From NCBI GenBank assembly GCA_964400125.1, contig CAYNSR010000005.1, positions 62,001-126,000 on the forward strand: a DNA stretch of 64,000 bases, written 5' to 3'. Source of the stretch: Micavibrio sp964400125 (GTDB lineage: Bacteria; Pseudomonadota; Alphaproteobacteria; Micavibrionales; Micavibrionaceae). Every line of letters begins with the position of its first letter. Position 1 is the first letter of the stretch. A program made the translations under genes and the position numbers. This document shows positions 16,719-25,048 of this stretch, one piece after another. The notes under the pieces were generated by a model, which searched no databases, was not told the origin of the DNA, and worked only from the letters and a program-made list of their open reading frames with translations.

Positions 16719-17324
16719 TTACCAGTGCCGGACCTTGCCCGTATCCACATGGACGAAGTCGCTTTTCGGGTAGAACCCGACGCCCCCGGCACGCAGGTCG
16801 ATTGCCGTATCGCGCACCTTGCGCGTGGAATAACCGGGCATCCGCAGATCAATCGCCTGCCCGACCATATGCAGGGAATTCTTGGCAACCCCGCCGCTGG
16901 CATTACGGAGCATCTTGTTGGTCTTGGGCGAACGGTAGCCGGAGAGTATCTCCAGACCGCCGCGCTGTCCGGTGCGTTGCTGGATCATGTAGACGATATC
17001 AATCGCGCGCGGGTCGATCGGGAATTTTTCCCCGGTGCGGAAATCGCGCAGGACATGGTTGATCCGGTCGAAGGCATCGGGAAGGTATTTGTTTCCGACC
17101 CGGTAGACACCGTTGAAGCTGTCGCCGGTATGGGTGTTCCGGAAGGCGATGGTAAAAGCGCCGCTTTCAGGCATCCGCATCGATGCAAAAGCCGGGGGGG
17201 CCATCATCGTCACAAGACCGGTTCCAATTGCGACCAGACCGGATTTCAGAAAACCGCGACGATCAAGCCACGGCAAAGCGGGAGGAACATCTTCCCCAAA
17301 AGGGGTGTTCGTTACAAAAGGCAA
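16719..17324 (-). CDS. DUF882/M15-family Tat-exported peptidoglycan peptidase
   Basis: 201 residues. The N-terminus carries a twin-arginine signal (DRRGFLKSGLVAIG, then AFA cleavage). The exported domain shows the zinc-peptidase M15 fold: SGYRSPKTNKMLR, SLHMVGQAIDLRMPG (His and Asp ligands) and FVHVDTG near the C-terminus (last His). The family corresponds to E. coli MepK (YcbK), an endopeptidase that cleaves 3-3 cross-links. Its position just downstream of an L,D-transpeptidase mirrors ycbB-ycbK, supporting a shared role in 3-3 cross-link turnover in the periplasm. Confidence 0.88.
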   Translation of the reverse strand: MPFVTNTPFGEDVPPALPWLDRRGFLKSGLVAIGTGLVTMMAPPAFASMRMPESGAFTIAFRNTHTGDSFNGVYRVGNKYLPDAFDRINHVLRDFRTGEKFPIDPRAIDIVYMIQQRTGQRGGLEILSGYRSPKTNKMLRNASGGVAKNSLHMVGQAIDLRMPGYSTRKVRDTAIDLRAGGVGFYPKSDFVHVDTGKVRHW

Positions 17325-17462
17325 TTTGCAAACCCTTGTGTTGTTTCAACAAACTTGTCGCTCAGGGTGGAAAGAGATAGACGGTTTCTGAAAGGGAGAC
17401 AACCCCTGCACCTGAAGTGTAGGGATTCTGCCGCTTTCAGGCAAGTGTTAACCGGTCAAAGG

Positions 17463-19232
17463 TTAACGAAATGAGGCATCCGTCCTGGTGCTGGCCAGTT
17501 TCAGGTCGCCGGGGTCTGGAATATGCAAAACATCCAGAGACTTCATGGCTTCGATCATCCGCCGATCCTGTTTATAGATGTCGGGGCCGTAAACAAGGTA
17601 GCCTTCGGCATCCATCCAGATGGTCTGGTACAGGATATAGACGGGGATTCTTTGTTCGGCACCGATTTCGGTGGTGCGGCCCGCATCGATAATACGGGTC
17701 ATGCGCGCTTCGGACCAGTCCGGGTTATTGCCGAGAATAAAATGTGCCACCTTTTCCGGCTCTGACAGGCGGATACAGCCGGAACTGGCGGCGCGGTCAG
17801 GCTTTTTAAAATATTCCGGCGCATTGGTGTCATGCAGGTAAATGTCATACGGGTTATCCATGAGCACCCGAATACGCCCCAGCGCATTATTGTCCCCGGC
17901 GGCCTGAACCATGCGGAGATATTTCAGGTCGGATGTTTGCACCGTCGTCCAGTCTATCGCGGTTGAATCGAGAGTCTCCCGCTTGCCATCGACAATCTGG
18001 TAGAGATCAATCCCCTTGTTCACGAGATACGTTGGATCTTCTACCAGCTTCGGCAGAAAATCCTGCGCCTTGATGGTCGGCGGCACGGTCCATTTCGGAT
18101 TGAAACGCACCCCGGAAATCTCGGTAATAAAACTGCGGGTCTGGCGTTGCGGGCGACCAACAATCACCGGCATTTCAAAAGCGACGGCATCATTTTCCAC
18201 CGCCCACAGCATGGCAGACGGAATATTGACCAGAATATAACGGTCCGGTCTTTCCGGCTCCAGCCAGCGCAGCCGTTCGAGATTGACGACAATCTGTTCC
18301 ATGCGGTCGCGCACGGTGCGGTTCAGGACCGCCAAAGTCTGTGACCCGATAACCCCGTCGGGCTGCAATCCGTTCTCGCGCTGGAAATTCATGACCGCCG
18401 CCGCCAGATCATCATCGTATTTGTTTTCCGGGCCATAGACCGGATCATGGGTCAGACCAAGGCGGGCCCGCAGCTTGACGACATTCCGGTGAAACTCCTG
18501 CGGACGCAAAAGCCCGCCGCCAAAACTGATCGGCAGATATTCCTCAAAAGCCCTGTCCTCATCGACAGACAGGGAAACCAGTTCTTCCTGCAAGCGCAGG
18601 TACAGGGCATCTTGTGGCTGGAACACATCCAGCGCCCTGACAGGGTCCGGCTGCGTGGAAACGGTGTGCAGGATATCCGACGCCGATGCAGGCTTGCGCC
18701 AGAACGACGAATCCTGACGAATGGCGGCTGAAGGCAGGCGAAAACCGGTCAGATCACGCGCGTACCGCACCACGGCATCGCTCACCAGCAATTCAAGTTG
18801 CGCCTTTTCCGATGGCTGGCGCGCGCCGGAAAGCGCCTGAATTTCCTTTATATGGTAGGAATCGGGGTTTAACCCGTGCGTCCATGACCGTTTCAGCACA
18901 TCAAGAGCTTCCGCCGCCCGATGGTTGCTGCCCCGCACATCAATCCACAAGGTCTGGCCGTTGCGCTGCACATAAAAATCGCGCAGCGCCGTCGGGTCCC
19001 TGAATTTCAGTTGATCGATCGCCCCCGCCTCAAGACCGGCAGACAGGGATGCCAGCAAGACACCCTTTCCCCCCAGCGAAAATGAGAAAAAACTCGAAGA
19101 AACGGCGCTATCACCATTGATTTCATTGGATTTTTGCGCAACCGCATGCGTGGCAACGCCCGCCCCGACTGAAACGGTCAGAGCGGTTACCAGCAATATT
19201 TTCGAGAATCGAGACAAAAAGGCGGGATGCAT
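17463..19232 (-). CDS. L,D-transpeptidase of the YcbB/LdtD type
   Basis: 589 residues, close to E. coli LdtD (615). Order: signal peptide or anchor (residues 1-31, LLVTALTVSVGAGVATHAVA), a scaffold domain, a peptidoglycan-binding domain about residues 265-295 (FQRENGLQPDGVIGSQTLAV), and a YkuD catalytic domain from about 320. The catalytic motif is seen as HDTNAPEYF and SSGCIRL, giving His and Cys nucleophile. It forms 3-3 (mDAP-mDAP) cross-links in the periplasm. Its stop is 138 bp before the DUF882 gene start, same direction. Confidence 0.93.
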   Translation of the reverse strand: MHPAFLSRFSKILLVTALTVSVGAGVATHAVAQKSNEINGDSAVSSSFFSFSLGGKGVLLASLSAGLEAGAIDQLKFRDPTALRDFYVQRNGQTLWIDVRGSNHRAAEALDVLKRSWTHGLNPDSYHIKEIQALSGARQPSEKAQLELLVSDAVVRYARDLTGFRLPSAAIRQDSSFWRKPASASDILHTVSTQPDPVRALDVFQPQDALYLRLQEELVSLSVDEDRAFEEYLPISFGGGLLRPQEFHRNVVKLRARLGLTHDPVYGPENKYDDDLAAAVMNFQRENGLQPDGVIGSQTLAVLNRTVRDRMEQIVVNLERLRWLEPERPDRYILVNIPSAMLWAVENDAVAFEMPVIVGRPQRQTRSFITEISGVRFNPKWTVPPTIKAQDFLPKLVEDPTYLVNKGIDLYQIVDGKRETLDSTAIDWTTVQTSDLKYLRMVQAAGDNNALGRIRVLMDNPYDIYLHDTNAPEYFKKPDRAASSGCIRLSEPEKVAHFILGNNPDWSEARMTRIIDAGRTTEIGAEQRIPVYILYQTIWMDAEGYLVYGPDIYKQDRRMIEAMKSLDVLHIPDPGDLKLASTRTDASFR

Positions 19233-19414
19233 ATTCTTCTTCTGAACCCCCAGTATAATACAATCTCATTGTCTCTCCAAACAGTTAAGAGATGTTTAGC
19301 GTTCCCCCGCCGGGAAGGTTTTATCGGCAGGGAAAGCCCAAAGGCGATTTGCAGAACGGGTATAGCCGGGCTAGTATTTTGCCTAACAATTTATAAAAGA
19401 CGGAACAGGGCAAA

Positions 19415-20296
19415 ATGATCTTCTTCAAAAATCGGAAATCCCGGGACGGCTATACACATCCAAGCCTGAAACAGGCGTTTAACGATGCCGCGCTTTCCCC
19501 CAAGGGACTGGCCCATATTAATCATTGCCGCGATACAGGCTTTCCCCTGATCGTTTGTGATTCGTTTGAGGAGAAGATTCATGGTGACTGCACCCCGGAA
19601 AAAATGCGCCTTCTGGCGGGGGCGAATTTCCGCTCGCTTGTCCACGAGGCCCGCCACGCCTTTCAGATGGCCACAATGGGTGTGCGGGGGGACACCGTCA
19701 AAGGCGCACTGCCCATCCACATCATAAGGCGCATGATGGAGGCGGACGCCGCAGCCTTTGCAAACATCGTTGCCATCGAACGCTGGAAAACTCTCGGCTA
19801 CACATCCGTCAAGGAAATGCTGACGGAAGAAATCAAGGATGCCACATACGAGGAATTCGTCGGCATGAACATGCTCGAACGCCTGAAATCCAGACCCGGT
19901 GGAGAAGAGCGCGTGATGTATTTTCTGTTTCACTGTCATTACCACAGACTACAGGACAGCCCTTCTTATGAATCCAATTTCAGGTCTTCCGCCGGGGTGT
20001 TATACAGCAGGATTGAGACCGATCTTTCAATGTGGAAGTGGTTTCCGTTCCCGAGCGCAAAAAGACGTGCGCAGATCATAGAAGACTTCCAAAATCCGGA
20101 AAAAGAAATCCGCGCGGCCATGGAAAAACTGGGGCGCGTCCTGACGCTTGAGAAAAATTACATCACCGAGGGCGGGCCGAAACTGCCCATGACCCACTAC
20201 ACGCAAGCCTTCCGTCCGGGATCAAAACGCTTTCATGAAGACTGGCAGCAAAGGATCAATACGATCATTGCTGAAAAATACGCACCGGGGCGCTGA
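19415..20296 (+). CDS. HEARH-motif putative zincin, function unknown
   Basis: 293 residues, no signal peptide, no membrane span. Residues 69-75 (LVHEARHAFQM) form an HExxH-type zinc motif, followed 30 residues on by EADAAAFANI, where the Glu could be the third ligand. This is the pattern of the DUF6782-type putative metallopeptidases, an assignment from memory. The C-terminal half is Arg/Lys/Tyr-rich. It is divergent from the L,D-transpeptidase gene with a 182-bp shared upstream region. Substrate unknown. Confidence 0.7.
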   Translation: MIFFKNRKSRDGYTHPSLKQAFNDAALSPKGLAHINHCRDTGFPLIVCDSFEEKIHGDCTPEKMRLLAGANFRSLVHEARHAFQMATMGVRGDTVKGALPIHIIRRMMEADAAAFANIVAIERWKTLGYTSVKEMLTEEIKDATYEEFVGMNMLERLKSRPGGEERVMYFLFHCHYHRLQDSPSYESNFRSSAGVLYSRIETDLSMWKWFPFPSAKRRAQIIEDFQNPEKEIRAAMEKLGRVLTLEKNYITEGGPKLPMTHYTQAFRPGSKRFHEDWQQRINTIIAEKYAPGR

Positions 20297-20304
20297 AACA
20301 CGGG

Positions 20305-20856
20305 TCAGGACAAACGGGCCTTTTCGATGGCCTTCCTGAACTTGATGGGGTCTTCAAGCGGCGGCAGGATCACTTCGCCCACACCCATCCCGCGCACCAT
20401 GATGCGCCCGTAATTGAAAATGCGGCCCAGAACGCTTTGCAAGACATTCACCCCTTCGATCCGGTCGATACTCATTTCACCGACATAGCGCGCGACAAGC
20501 CCACGTTTGTAAATGATCCGCGATGTCGTCACAGCAATTTCGGTCGTTGCCTTGATAACCATCATGTGCGCGAAGCGAAACACGCCCATGACGAAGGTGA
20601 AAAACGCCGCCAGACGGATGACGGGATGCAATTCGCGGATTTTTCCGATCATGCCGTCACTGACAAAAATAACGGGCCTTTGGGTAATCATCGGCCACAT
20701 ATATTCCATGAAGTAGACGGCTCCGACAACAATCGCAATCGCGCCGACGACCCCCCAGAAAATCGCCAGGATCGCCGAGACGCTGTACATCCAGTGAAAA
20801 TGACCGATATGGATCAGTTCTTCATCGGGGGTAAGTGATTGTTGGACGTAGAGCAC
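20305..20856 (-). CDS. PH (bPH2/DUF304) domain membrane protein
   Basis: 183 residues with two hydrophobic segments (VSAILAIFWGVVGAIAIVVG near 30-50 and LAAFFTFVMGVFRFAHMM near 82-100), followed by the YdbS/DUF304 bacterial PH domain (TTEIAVTTSRIIYKRGL, MSIDRIEGVNVLQSVLGRIF). Start is GTG at 20856, 6 bp after the pfkA stop, with GGGAG of the pfkA end as ribosome-binding site. It is thus coupled to pfkA. The role of these PH proteins is not established. Confidence 0.82.
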   Translation of the reverse strand: MLYVQQSLTPDEELIHIGHFHWMYSVSAILAIFWGVVGAIAIVVGAVYFMEYMWPMITQRPVIFVSDGMIGKIRELHPVIRLAAFFTFVMGVFRFAHMMVIKATTEIAVTTSRIIYKRGLVARYVGEMSIDRIEGVNVLQSVLGRIFNYGRIMVRGMGVGEVILPPLEDPIKFRKAIEKARLS

Positions 20857-20862
20857 GGCTGA

Positions 20863-21942
20863 TTAATCTCCCAGACAAATTCCCAATGCTCTCGCAGTAT
20901 GCACCAACGGGCTGTCGCGGTCTACCTGCTGGTAGGCCTTGATTGCATCTTCGATTGCGACATCGATCACCTGACGGTTTTGCCAGGCGACCATGCGCCC
21001 GAATTTACCCTGACTGATTAACTCCACCGCCTTGACCCCGAAAGCCGACGCCAGCAGACGGTCGTTATACGTTGGCGGACTGCCGCGCTGGACATGGCCC
21101 AATATGGTAACGCGGGTTTCAGACCCCGTGGCCTTGGCGAGTTGGTCGCCAATATAATTGCCGATCCCGCCATAACGTCGCTGGCCATCGGCAAAGGCGA
21201 CTTCGTATTTTGAACCGTCTTCAGTCTTGACCGCTTCGGAAACCACGACAAGGCCGAAATTGCGCCCGGATTCCTTGACCGCGCGAATCTTTGCCGCCAC
21301 GGCTTCGATGGAATATTTTATTTCCGGAATAAGAATAACATCCGCCCCGCCTGCGATCCCGGCGGCCAGCGCGATATGTCCGGCATCACGCCCCATCACT
21401 TCCAGAATCATGACGCGGTCATGGCTGGCCGCCGTCGGCTGGAGACGATCCAGCGCCTCACTGGCCACGGCCACCGCCGTATCGAACCCGACCGAGGTTT
21501 CCGTCATGCCGATATCGTTATCAATGGTCTTCGGAATGCCGACCATATTGATTCCGCCCTGCTTCGCCAGCTTGGACAGGATTGCAAAACTGCCGTCGCC
21601 GCCAATGCCGATCACGGCATCGAGCTTCAGGGCCTTGAACCCGGCAATGATCTCCCCGGAACGGTCCTTGAGCGAACCATCCGGCATCGGAAAGGAAAAC
21701 GGGTTGCCTTTGTTGGTCGTCCCCAGAATCGTGCCGCCCATACGCAGCAACGTTCCGTCAAATTCATTCGGTGTCAGAACCCGGTATTGCGGCGGATCGA
21801 CCAGCAACCCCGCCGTACCATCCAAAATCCCCACCACTTCCCAACCCAGCCCATACGCACTATGGATCACGGCACGAATAGCTGCGTTAAGGCCGGCACA
21901 GTCACCGCCGCTTGTCAGAATGCCGATACGTTTCTTGGACAT
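20863..21942 (-). CDS. pfkA: 6-phosphofructokinase
   Basis: 359 residues. Phosphorylates fructose 6-phosphate in glycolysis. Motifs: ILTSGGDCAGLNAAIR (donor site), GIGGDGSFAIL, PKTIDNDI with catalytic TIDND, MILEVMGRDAGHIALAAG, and LGHVQRGSPP. The Gly in GGDGS is typical of ATP users, whereas the Lys in PKTIDND is found in PPi-type and group III enzymes, so the phosphoryl donor is not certain. The ATG at 21942 (MSKKRIG) has GGGAAA at the right distance; the frame is open 26 codons further up without support. Confidence 0.93.
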   Translation of the reverse strand: MSKKRIGILTSGGDCAGLNAAIRAVIHSAYGLGWEVVGILDGTAGLLVDPPQYRVLTPNEFDGTLLRMGGTILGTTNKGNPFSFPMPDGSLKDRSGEIIAGFKALKLDAVIGIGGDGSFAILSKLAKQGGINMVGIPKTIDNDIGMTETSVGFDTAVAVASEALDRLQPTAASHDRVMILEVMGRDAGHIALAAGIAGGADVILIPEIKYSIEAVAAKIRAVKESGRNFGLVVVSEAVKTEDGSKYEVAFADGQRRYGGIGNYIGDQLAKATGSETRVTILGHVQRGSPPTYNDRLLASAFGVKAVELISQGKFGRMVAWQNRQVIDVAIEDAIKAYQQVDRDSPLVHTARALGICLGD

Positions 21943-22104
21943 GGAATATTTCCCTTTAAATTCAGATGGATAAGCACAAACCCTCGGGCGCAGTATGATA
22001 CAACCGGGTTTCCGGGTCAATCACCTGTAAAACACCGATTCTGACTTATCAAACAAAAGACTATCTGGTACACTTGATATCCCAGTAAGGAATCCAGCGA
22101 GCCT

Positions 22105-22305
22105 ATGGAAGATATTGACGCCCTTCGCGAAAAGCTGATCGAGCTGCAGCGCGAGCATCAGGACCTTGACGATGTTATTGACCGGCTGACAATGCACCAG
22201 CCGGTCGATTTTCTGCAACTGCAACGCCTGAAAAAGCGTAAATTGCAGCTCAAGGACATGATCCAGCGCATCGAGAGCCAGTTGGTGCCGGATATTATCG
22301 CCTAA
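22105..22305 (+). CDS. YdcH/DUF465 family small helical protein
   Basis: 66 residues of two helices with heptads (LREKLIELQREHQDLDDVID and LQLQRLKKRKLQLKDMIQRI). This is the DUF465/YdcH pattern of short coiled-coil proteins widespread in Alphaproteobacteria; the function is unknown. Upstream AAGGA fits as ribosome-binding site. The gene precedes purE by 34 bp in the same direction. Confidence 0.85.
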   Translation: MEDIDALREKLIELQREHQDLDDVIDRLTMHQPVDFLQLQRLKKRKLQLKDMIQRIESQLVPDIIA

Positions 22306-22339
22306 AACCCTCCGCATTTCGCGGGACAGGAGAACCGGC

Positions 22340-22822
22340 ATGGAAAACCCAGTTATCGGCATCATTATGGGGTCCCAGTCGGATTGGGATACGATGAAAG
22401 CCGCCGCAGACCTGCTGGCCGAATTTTCTATTCCCCATGAAACCGCTATTGTTTCCGCCCACCGCACCCCGGACCGCCTGAGTGAATATGCCAAAACCGC
22501 AAAATCACGCGGCCTGAAAATTATCATCGCCGGAGCGGGCGGTGCCGCGCACCTGCCGGGGATGTGCGCCAGCATGACTCCCCTGCCCGTCCTCGGCGTT
22601 CCGGTGGAAAGCAAAACGCTGAAGGGGCTGGACAGCTTGTTATCCATCGCACAAATGCCCGCAGGCATTCCCGTCGGCACACTGGCCATCGGTCAGGCCG
22701 GGGCAAAAAACGCGGCCTTGCTGGCCAGTGCCATTCTGGCGCTGCATGATGACGCACTGGCTGTAAAGCTGGATGATTTTCGTAGCAGACAGACAGCGAG
22801 TGTCGCGCAAACACCCATTTAA
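22340..22822 (+). CDS. purE: 5-(carboxyamino)imidazole ribonucleotide mutase
   Basis: 160 residues, class I PurE, converting N5-CAIR to CAIR in purine synthesis. Visible: IIMGSQSDWDTMKAA, the catalytic-His loop SAHRTPDRL, IIIAGAGGAAHLPGM, and GTLAIGQAGAKNAALLA. An AGGAG lies upstream of the ATG. purK follows 14 bp after the stop, so the two act as an operon. Confidence 0.97.
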   Translation: MENPVIGIIMGSQSDWDTMKAAADLLAEFSIPHETAIVSAHRTPDRLSEYAKTAKSRGLKIIIAGAGGAAHLPGMCASMTPLPVLGVPVESKTLKGLDSLLSIAQMPAGIPVGTLAIGQAGAKNAALLASAILALHDDALAVKLDDFRSRQTASVAQTPI

Positions 22823-22836
22823 GAGCGTTCAAGAAC

Positions 22837-23916
22837 ATGGACATCATTCCCACCAAAACCATCGGCATTCTCGGCGGCGGGCAACTGGGGCGCATGGCCG
22901 CGATGGCGGCGGCACGGCTGGGCATTCGGGTCTGCGCTTATACGGATGAAGAAAATTCACCTATATCGCTGATCGTGCCGTTCACCTTTGTCGGGGCCTA
23001 TGGCGACAAGGTGAAGCTCAAGGCCTTTGCCGAAAGCGTCGATGCCATTACCTATGAATTCGAAAACATTCCGGTGGAAACCGTGCGTTACCTGCAAACT
23101 ATCAAGCCGGTCTATCCCGATGACCGCGTTCTGGCGATTGCGCAGCACCGCACCCGTGAAAAACAATTCCTCAACGATATCGGCATTCCCACCACACGAT
23201 GGGCCAGCATCGCCAGAGCGCAGCAGATCACCGTCGCGATGGAAGATCTGGGGCTGGAGCATGCCATTTTAAAAACCGCCCGCTTCGGCTATGACGGCAA
23301 GGGGCAAGTCCCGTTCAACAAGGGGCAGGATGCGAAAGCCGCGTGGAAGGAACTGAATTGCGCCGAGGCCATACTGGAAGAAAAAATCGATTTTTCCTGT
23401 GAAATCTCCGTCATCGTCGCCCGCGACAAGCTGGGACAGACCGCGCTTTACGGCCCCGTATTGAATGAACACAAACACGGCATTCTGGCCAAAAGTACCG
23501 TCCCCGCCCCCATTCCCGAACCGCTCGCCAAAAAGGCCCGTGCCATGGCGGAGTTGCTCGCCGACGCTGTGGACCTGATCGGGGTTTTGTGTCTGGAATT
23601 GTTCGTCACCACCGATGGCCGCCTGCTGGCGAATGAAATGGCGCCGCGCCCGCATAATTCCGGTCACTGGACGATTGAGGCCTGCACCTGCTCGCAATTC
23701 GAACAACAGGTGCGCACGGCCTGCGATATGCAGATCGGCTCCCCCAACCGCCATGCCGATGCGGTCATGATAAACCTGATCGGCACGGACGCCCTGCGCC
23801 TGCAAAAATATCTGGAAATGCCCAATGCCAGTGTCCATCTCTACGGCAAACTGGAAGCCCGCGAAGGACGCAAGATGGGGCATGTGACGATGTTGACGGG
23901 ATTGAAGACAGGGTAA
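22837..23916 (+). CDS. purK: 5-(carboxyamino)imidazole ribonucleotide synthase
   Basis: 359 residues, ATP-grasp enzyme that carboxylates AIR with bicarbonate and ATP to N5-CAIR. Motifs: IGILGGGQLGRMAAMAAARLG, the ATP-grasp loop TARFGYDGKGQVPF, LEEKIDFSCEISVIVARD, and EMAPRPHNSGHWTIEACTCS. Length fits. It ends 15 bp before the inverted-repeat element at 23932. Confidence 0.97.
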   Translation: MDIIPTKTIGILGGGQLGRMAAMAAARLGIRVCAYTDEENSPISLIVPFTFVGAYGDKVKLKAFAESVDAITYEFENIPVETVRYLQTIKPVYPDDRVLAIAQHRTREKQFLNDIGIPTTRWASIARAQQITVAMEDLGLEHAILKTARFGYDGKGQVPFNKGQDAKAAWKELNCAEAILEEKIDFSCEISVIVARDKLGQTALYGPVLNEHKHGILAKSTVPAPIPEPLAKKARAMAELLADAVDLIGVLCLELFVTTDGRLLANEMAPRPHNSGHWTIEACTCSQFEQQVRTACDMQIGSPNRHADAVMINLIGTDALRLQKYLEMPNASVHLYGKLEAREGRKMGHVTMLTGLKTG

Positions 23917-23931
23917 TTAAGAGAAATGATT

Positions 23932-24040
23932 GAGGCTAATAATTTAGGTTACAGTATACTTAATTATTCTACACATAAGCGTTTAGTAATCTGCATTGAA
24001 GATAATAATTAAGTATACTGTAACCTAAATTATTAACCTC
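23932..24040. repeat. 37-bp-arm inverted repeat element, copy 2
   Basis: Arms 23932-23968 and 24004-24040 are complementary with a single mismatch and enclose a 35-bp centre. The arms share GGTTACAGTATACTTAATTA and flanking TAATTTA with the element at 11758-11884. The right arm supplies the last three codons and the TAG stop of the converging murQ gene, so the element lies inside the transcribed end of that gene. Confidence 0.85.
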
Positions 24041-24936
24041 AGGGCTTTGCGCAGGTTGTTGTCACTTTTTTCCAGTACGGCGCGCCCCTCATCCGGGCTC
24101 AGGCCCGTTGTTACGAGGACGGCGAGCTTGACGTTTCCGGCGGCGGCGGCAAGAGCGGTTCGGGCCTCGCTGTCCTGACATCCGGTAATGTCTTGCACCA
24201 TCAGCACGGCACGCTTGCGCAGTTTCTCATTGGTGGTCAGGACATCGACCATATAGCCGTCATAAACGTGTCCGAGCCGGATCATAATCAGGGTGGAAAT
24301 CATTTTCAGGGCGACGCCCTGCGCGGTTCCTGCGCTCATCCGGGTTGATCCGGCGACAGGTTCGGGGCCGGTATCTGTCAGCACGGCATGTTCCGCCGTT
24401 TGTAAAAGCGGAGATTGCAGGTTGCTGGAAATCCCGATTGTGAGCGCCCCGGCCGCACGCGCCGCACGACAAGCCTCGACCGTGAACGGCGTTGTGCCAC
24501 TGGCGGAAATCGCCAGACAGACATCGTTTTCGGTCAGGTTTAATGCCGCAATCTGGTCTTGCGCAGCACTTGTATCATCCTCCGCGCCCTCGACGGCACG
24601 GGTCAATGCCTGCTCCCCGCCCGCAATCACAAAGGCCAGCCGCATCCGCGACCAGCCGAAGGTCGGGGTCAACTCTGCGCCATCCTGAAAGCCCAGACGC
24701 GCAGGCGTTCCCGCCCCGATATAAACAAGGCGTCCATTTCTGTTTCCTCCCTGCAAACGCAAGGCGGCAATCTCCGCAGCGGAAGTCATGGCGGGTATGG
24801 TTGCCTGAATTGATTTCACAGCATGAACCTGAGCATCCAGAATGGTCTGCAAAACCCGGTCGCCGGACCATTCATCCATGCCTTTGTAACGCGGGTCAGC
24901 CTGTTCCGTCTTTGGTTTTTTAAGATTTTTTGCCAT
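24025..24936 (-). CDS. murQ: N-acetylmuramic acid 6-phosphate etherase
   Basis: 303 residues, SIS-domain etherase that cleaves the lactyl ether of MurNAc 6-phosphate to GlcNAc 6-phosphate and D-lactate in cell-wall recycling. Landmarks: YIGAGTPARLGFQDGAELTPTFG with the conserved Glu, the second acidic site AVEGAEDD, ISASGTTPFTVEA, and STRMSAGTAQGVALKMISTL. The GTPARLG replaces the usual GTSGRLG, a mild deviation. The ATG at 24936 (MAKNLKK) gives the family N-terminus; 16 more codons are open upstream. The last residues and stop come from the inverted repeat. No anmK is nearby. Confidence 0.9.
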   Translation of the reverse strand: MAKNLKKPKTEQADPRYKGMDEWSGDRVLQTILDAQVHAVKSIQATIPAMTSAAEIAALRLQGGNRNGRLVYIGAGTPARLGFQDGAELTPTFGWSRMRLAFVIAGGEQALTRAVEGAEDDTSAAQDQIAALNLTENDVCLAISASGTTPFTVEACRAARAAGALTIGISSNLQSPLLQTAEHAVLTDTGPEPVAGSTRMSAGTAQGVALKMISTLIMIRLGHVYDGYMVDVLTTNEKLRKRAVLMVQDITGCQDSEARTALAAAAGNVKLAVLVTTGLSPDEGRAVLEKSDNNLRKALRLII

Positions 24937-25048
24937 GAAAACGACTATAGCGCCCGCAAATCCGCCTGTCACAGGAAAAAACACGGGGATGACAAAAAGA
25001 TGTGGAATATGCTAACCCTTGTCACTCACGATCTGAACAGGGAACATC

